From Prevotella herbatica (GTDB taxonomy: Bacteria; Bacteroidota; Bacteroidia; Bacteroidales; Bacteroidaceae): a stretch of DNA of 64,000 nt. Each line of letters opens with the position of its first letter. Positions within the stretch are counted from its first letter, which is position 1. The translations under genes and the position numbers were made by a program. Shown here piece by piece: positions 62,685 through 64,000 of this stretch. The notes beneath the pieces are model-generated. The model did no database searches and was not told the DNA's origin. It worked only from the letters and a program-made list of their open reading frames with translations. The stretch is taken from NCBI RefSeq assembly GCF_017347605.1, contig NZ_AP024484.1:682001-746000 (forward strand). Reading direction: 5' to 3'.

Positions 62685-64000
62685 ATGAACGTTTTAGAGT
62701 TAAGTGAACAGGAGATAATTCGCAGACAATGTCTTCAAGAACTGCGCGAAATGGGCATTGATCCATATCCAGCAGCAGAGTTTCCAACGAACGCATTCTC
62801 AACCGAAATAAAGGCTGAGTTCAAGGATGACGAGCAACGCGACGTTGTTGTCGCAGGCCGTATGATGAGCCGCCGTATTATGGGTAAGGCTAGTTTTGCG
62901 GAGATACAAGATAGCAAAGGACGTATACAAGTTTATATTTCTCGTGACGATATTTGTCCTGACGAGGATAAAGACTTATACAACAAAGTCTTCAAGAAAT
63001 TGATGGATATCGGTGACTTCATCGGTATCAAAGGTTTTGTATTCAAGACACAGACTGGCGAAATCAGTATTCATGCAAAGGAAATCACTATTCTAAGCAA
63101 GAGTTTGAAGCCCCTGCCTATCGTTAAATATAAAGACGGTGTGGCTTATGACAAATTTGACGATCCTGAACTTCGTGCACGTCAGCGCTATGTTGACCTT
63201 ATTGTTAACGATGGTGTAAAAGACACTTTCTTGAAACGTGCAACAGTATTGCGTACAATGCGCAATTTCTTCGACAACCATGGTTATACCGAGGTTGAAA
63301 CTCCAACATTGCAAAGTATTGCCGGAGGTGCAAGCGCACGTCCATTTATAACACATTTCAACGCACTTAACGTTGATATGTATATGCGTATCGCCACAGA
63401 ACTTTATTTGAAACGCCTCATCGTTGGTGGTTTCGAGGGCGTTTACGAAATAGGAAAGAACTTCCGTAACGAGGGTATGGACAAATACCATAATCCTGAG
63501 TTCACATGTATGGAACTTTATGTTCAGTACAAAGACTACAACTGGATGATGACGTTTACAGAGGAGTTGCTTGAAACAATATGCAAGGCTGTAAACAATG
63601 GTTCTACTGAGGTAAAGAACGGCGAGAATATGATTAGCTTTAAGGCTCCATTCCGTCGTCTCCCTATCCTTGACGCTATAAAAGAAAAGACTGGTTTTGA
63701 CCTTTCAGAGAAGAACGAAGATGAAATTCGCAAGATTGCTATCGAAGACTTGAAGATGGAAAGCATCGACGAGAGCTTCGGCAAGGGCAAACTTATTGAT
63801 GAGATTTTCGGAGAGTTCTGCGAAGGCACATTCATTCAGCCAACATTCATAACGGACTATCCTGTAGAGATGAGTCCGCTTACTAAGATGCACCGCTCAA
63901 AGCCAGGGCTTACAGAGCGTTTTGAACTTATGGTAAACGGTAAGGAACTTGCTAACGCATATTCTGAGCTTAACGACCCTATTGATCAGGAAGAGAGATT
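62685..64000 (+). CDS. lysS: Lysine-tRNA ligase, N-terminal and central part
   Basis: The frame runs from the ATG at 62685 past the window end (438 complete codons visible). It is a class II synthetase: an OB-fold anticodon domain (residues 55-150; VVVAGRMMSRRIMGKASFAE), the KYVDLI-like RQRYVDLIVND motif 1 region and FRNEGMDKYHNPEFT (motif 2). Near the end MHRSKPGLTERFEL appears. It charges tRNA-Lys with lysine. Motif 3 is beyond the window. Divergent from yhhQ, with its own -7 box. Confidence 0.96.
   Translation, partial: MNVLELSEQEIIRRQCLQELREMGIDPYPAAEFPTNAFSTEIKAEFKDDEQRDVVVAGRMMSRRIMGKASFAEIQDSKGRIQVYISRDDICPDEDKDLYNKVFKKLMDIGDFIGIKGFVFKTQTGEISIHAKEITILSKSLKPLPIVKYKDGVAYDKFDDPELRARQRYVDLIVNDGVKDTFLKRATVLRTMRNFFDNHGYTEVETPTLQSIAGGASARPFITHFNALNVDMYMRIATELYLKRLIVGGFEGVYEIGKNFRNEGMDKYHNPEFTCMELYVQYKDYNWMMTFTEELLETICKAVNNGSTEVKNGENMISFKAPFRRLPILDAIKEKTGFDLSEKNEDEIRKIAIEDLKMESIDESFGKGKLIDEIFGEFCEGTFIQPTFITDYPVEMSPLTKMHRSKPGLTERFELMVNGKELANAYSELNDPIDQEER

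Overview
The window is AT-rich chromosomal DNA from a member of the Bacteroidales, most likely a Prevotella-type organism. Three things point there. Promoters follow the Bacteroidetes pattern, TTG then about 19-21 bp then TAnnTTTG, often TATCTTTG. Surface lipoproteins and TonB-dependent outer-membrane proteins are abundant. The housekeeping set also fits: TrpB2-type tryptophan synthase, AsnA, a separate MetH reactivation domain, Bacteroidetes LptD, DUF4369 and DUF5689 proteins. No rRNA operon, CRISPR array or complete insertion sequence is visible; one tRNA-Arg(CCG) is present.

Layout. 1-6.2 kb is the end of a capsule/exopolysaccharide locus: chain-length determinant, EpsG-type polymerase, GT6 transferase, flippase, GT11 alpha-1,2-fucosyltransferase, GT2 transferase and initiating sugar-phosphate transferase. 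The adjacent GT6 and GT11 genes are the enzyme pair that builds histo-blood-group A/B-like structures. 6.2-11 kb holds glycerate kinase, a secreted Asn/Gly-rich repeat protein, a phosphatase, a DUF308 membrane protein, uridine kinase and a DNA-glycosylase-like protein. 10.9-18.3 kb combines a secreted EEP nuclease/phosphatase, a TonB-dependent receptor-like barrel, two OB-fold-type lipoproteins and a lipoprotein NucA-type nuclease, suggesting extracellular nucleic-acid use. 18.4-27 kb carries two related lipoproteins (one frameshifted at a TA microsatellite), a KefB-like antiporter, pepT, a tRNA, a membrane AraC regulator, a low-molecular-weight tyrosine phosphatase and asnA.

28-40 kb is housekeeping: dnaX, divIC, a pyrC-containing operon, a dolichol-phosphate-mannose-synthase-like GT2 and mfd. 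40.8-52 kb has trpB2, a sodium:solute symporter, trxB with a glutathione peroxidase, an lptD operon, an HD phosphohydrolase and a carboxyltransferase-domain protein whose biotinyl-like domain lacks the biotin lysine. 52-57.5 kb is an accessory zone: a tyrosine recombinase with a Cys at the first catalytic Arg, palindromes, IS21-like end repeats, a gene remnant, an Old Yellow Enzyme gene between copies of a CTGCGGGAGA repeat family, and a tandem lipoprotein pair. A large TonB-receptor-like barrel, queF, a queuosine-precursor transporter and the start of lysS complete the window.

The most unusual non-coding features are two ORF-free islands (27190-27976 and 60204-61141). Each is built as nested inverted repeats of its own short word (ATGTCAC with GGTAAT; AGCTACG with AGTGTC). 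A possible third, at 40078-40591, has large hairpins and a promoter-linked 40-codon ORF.
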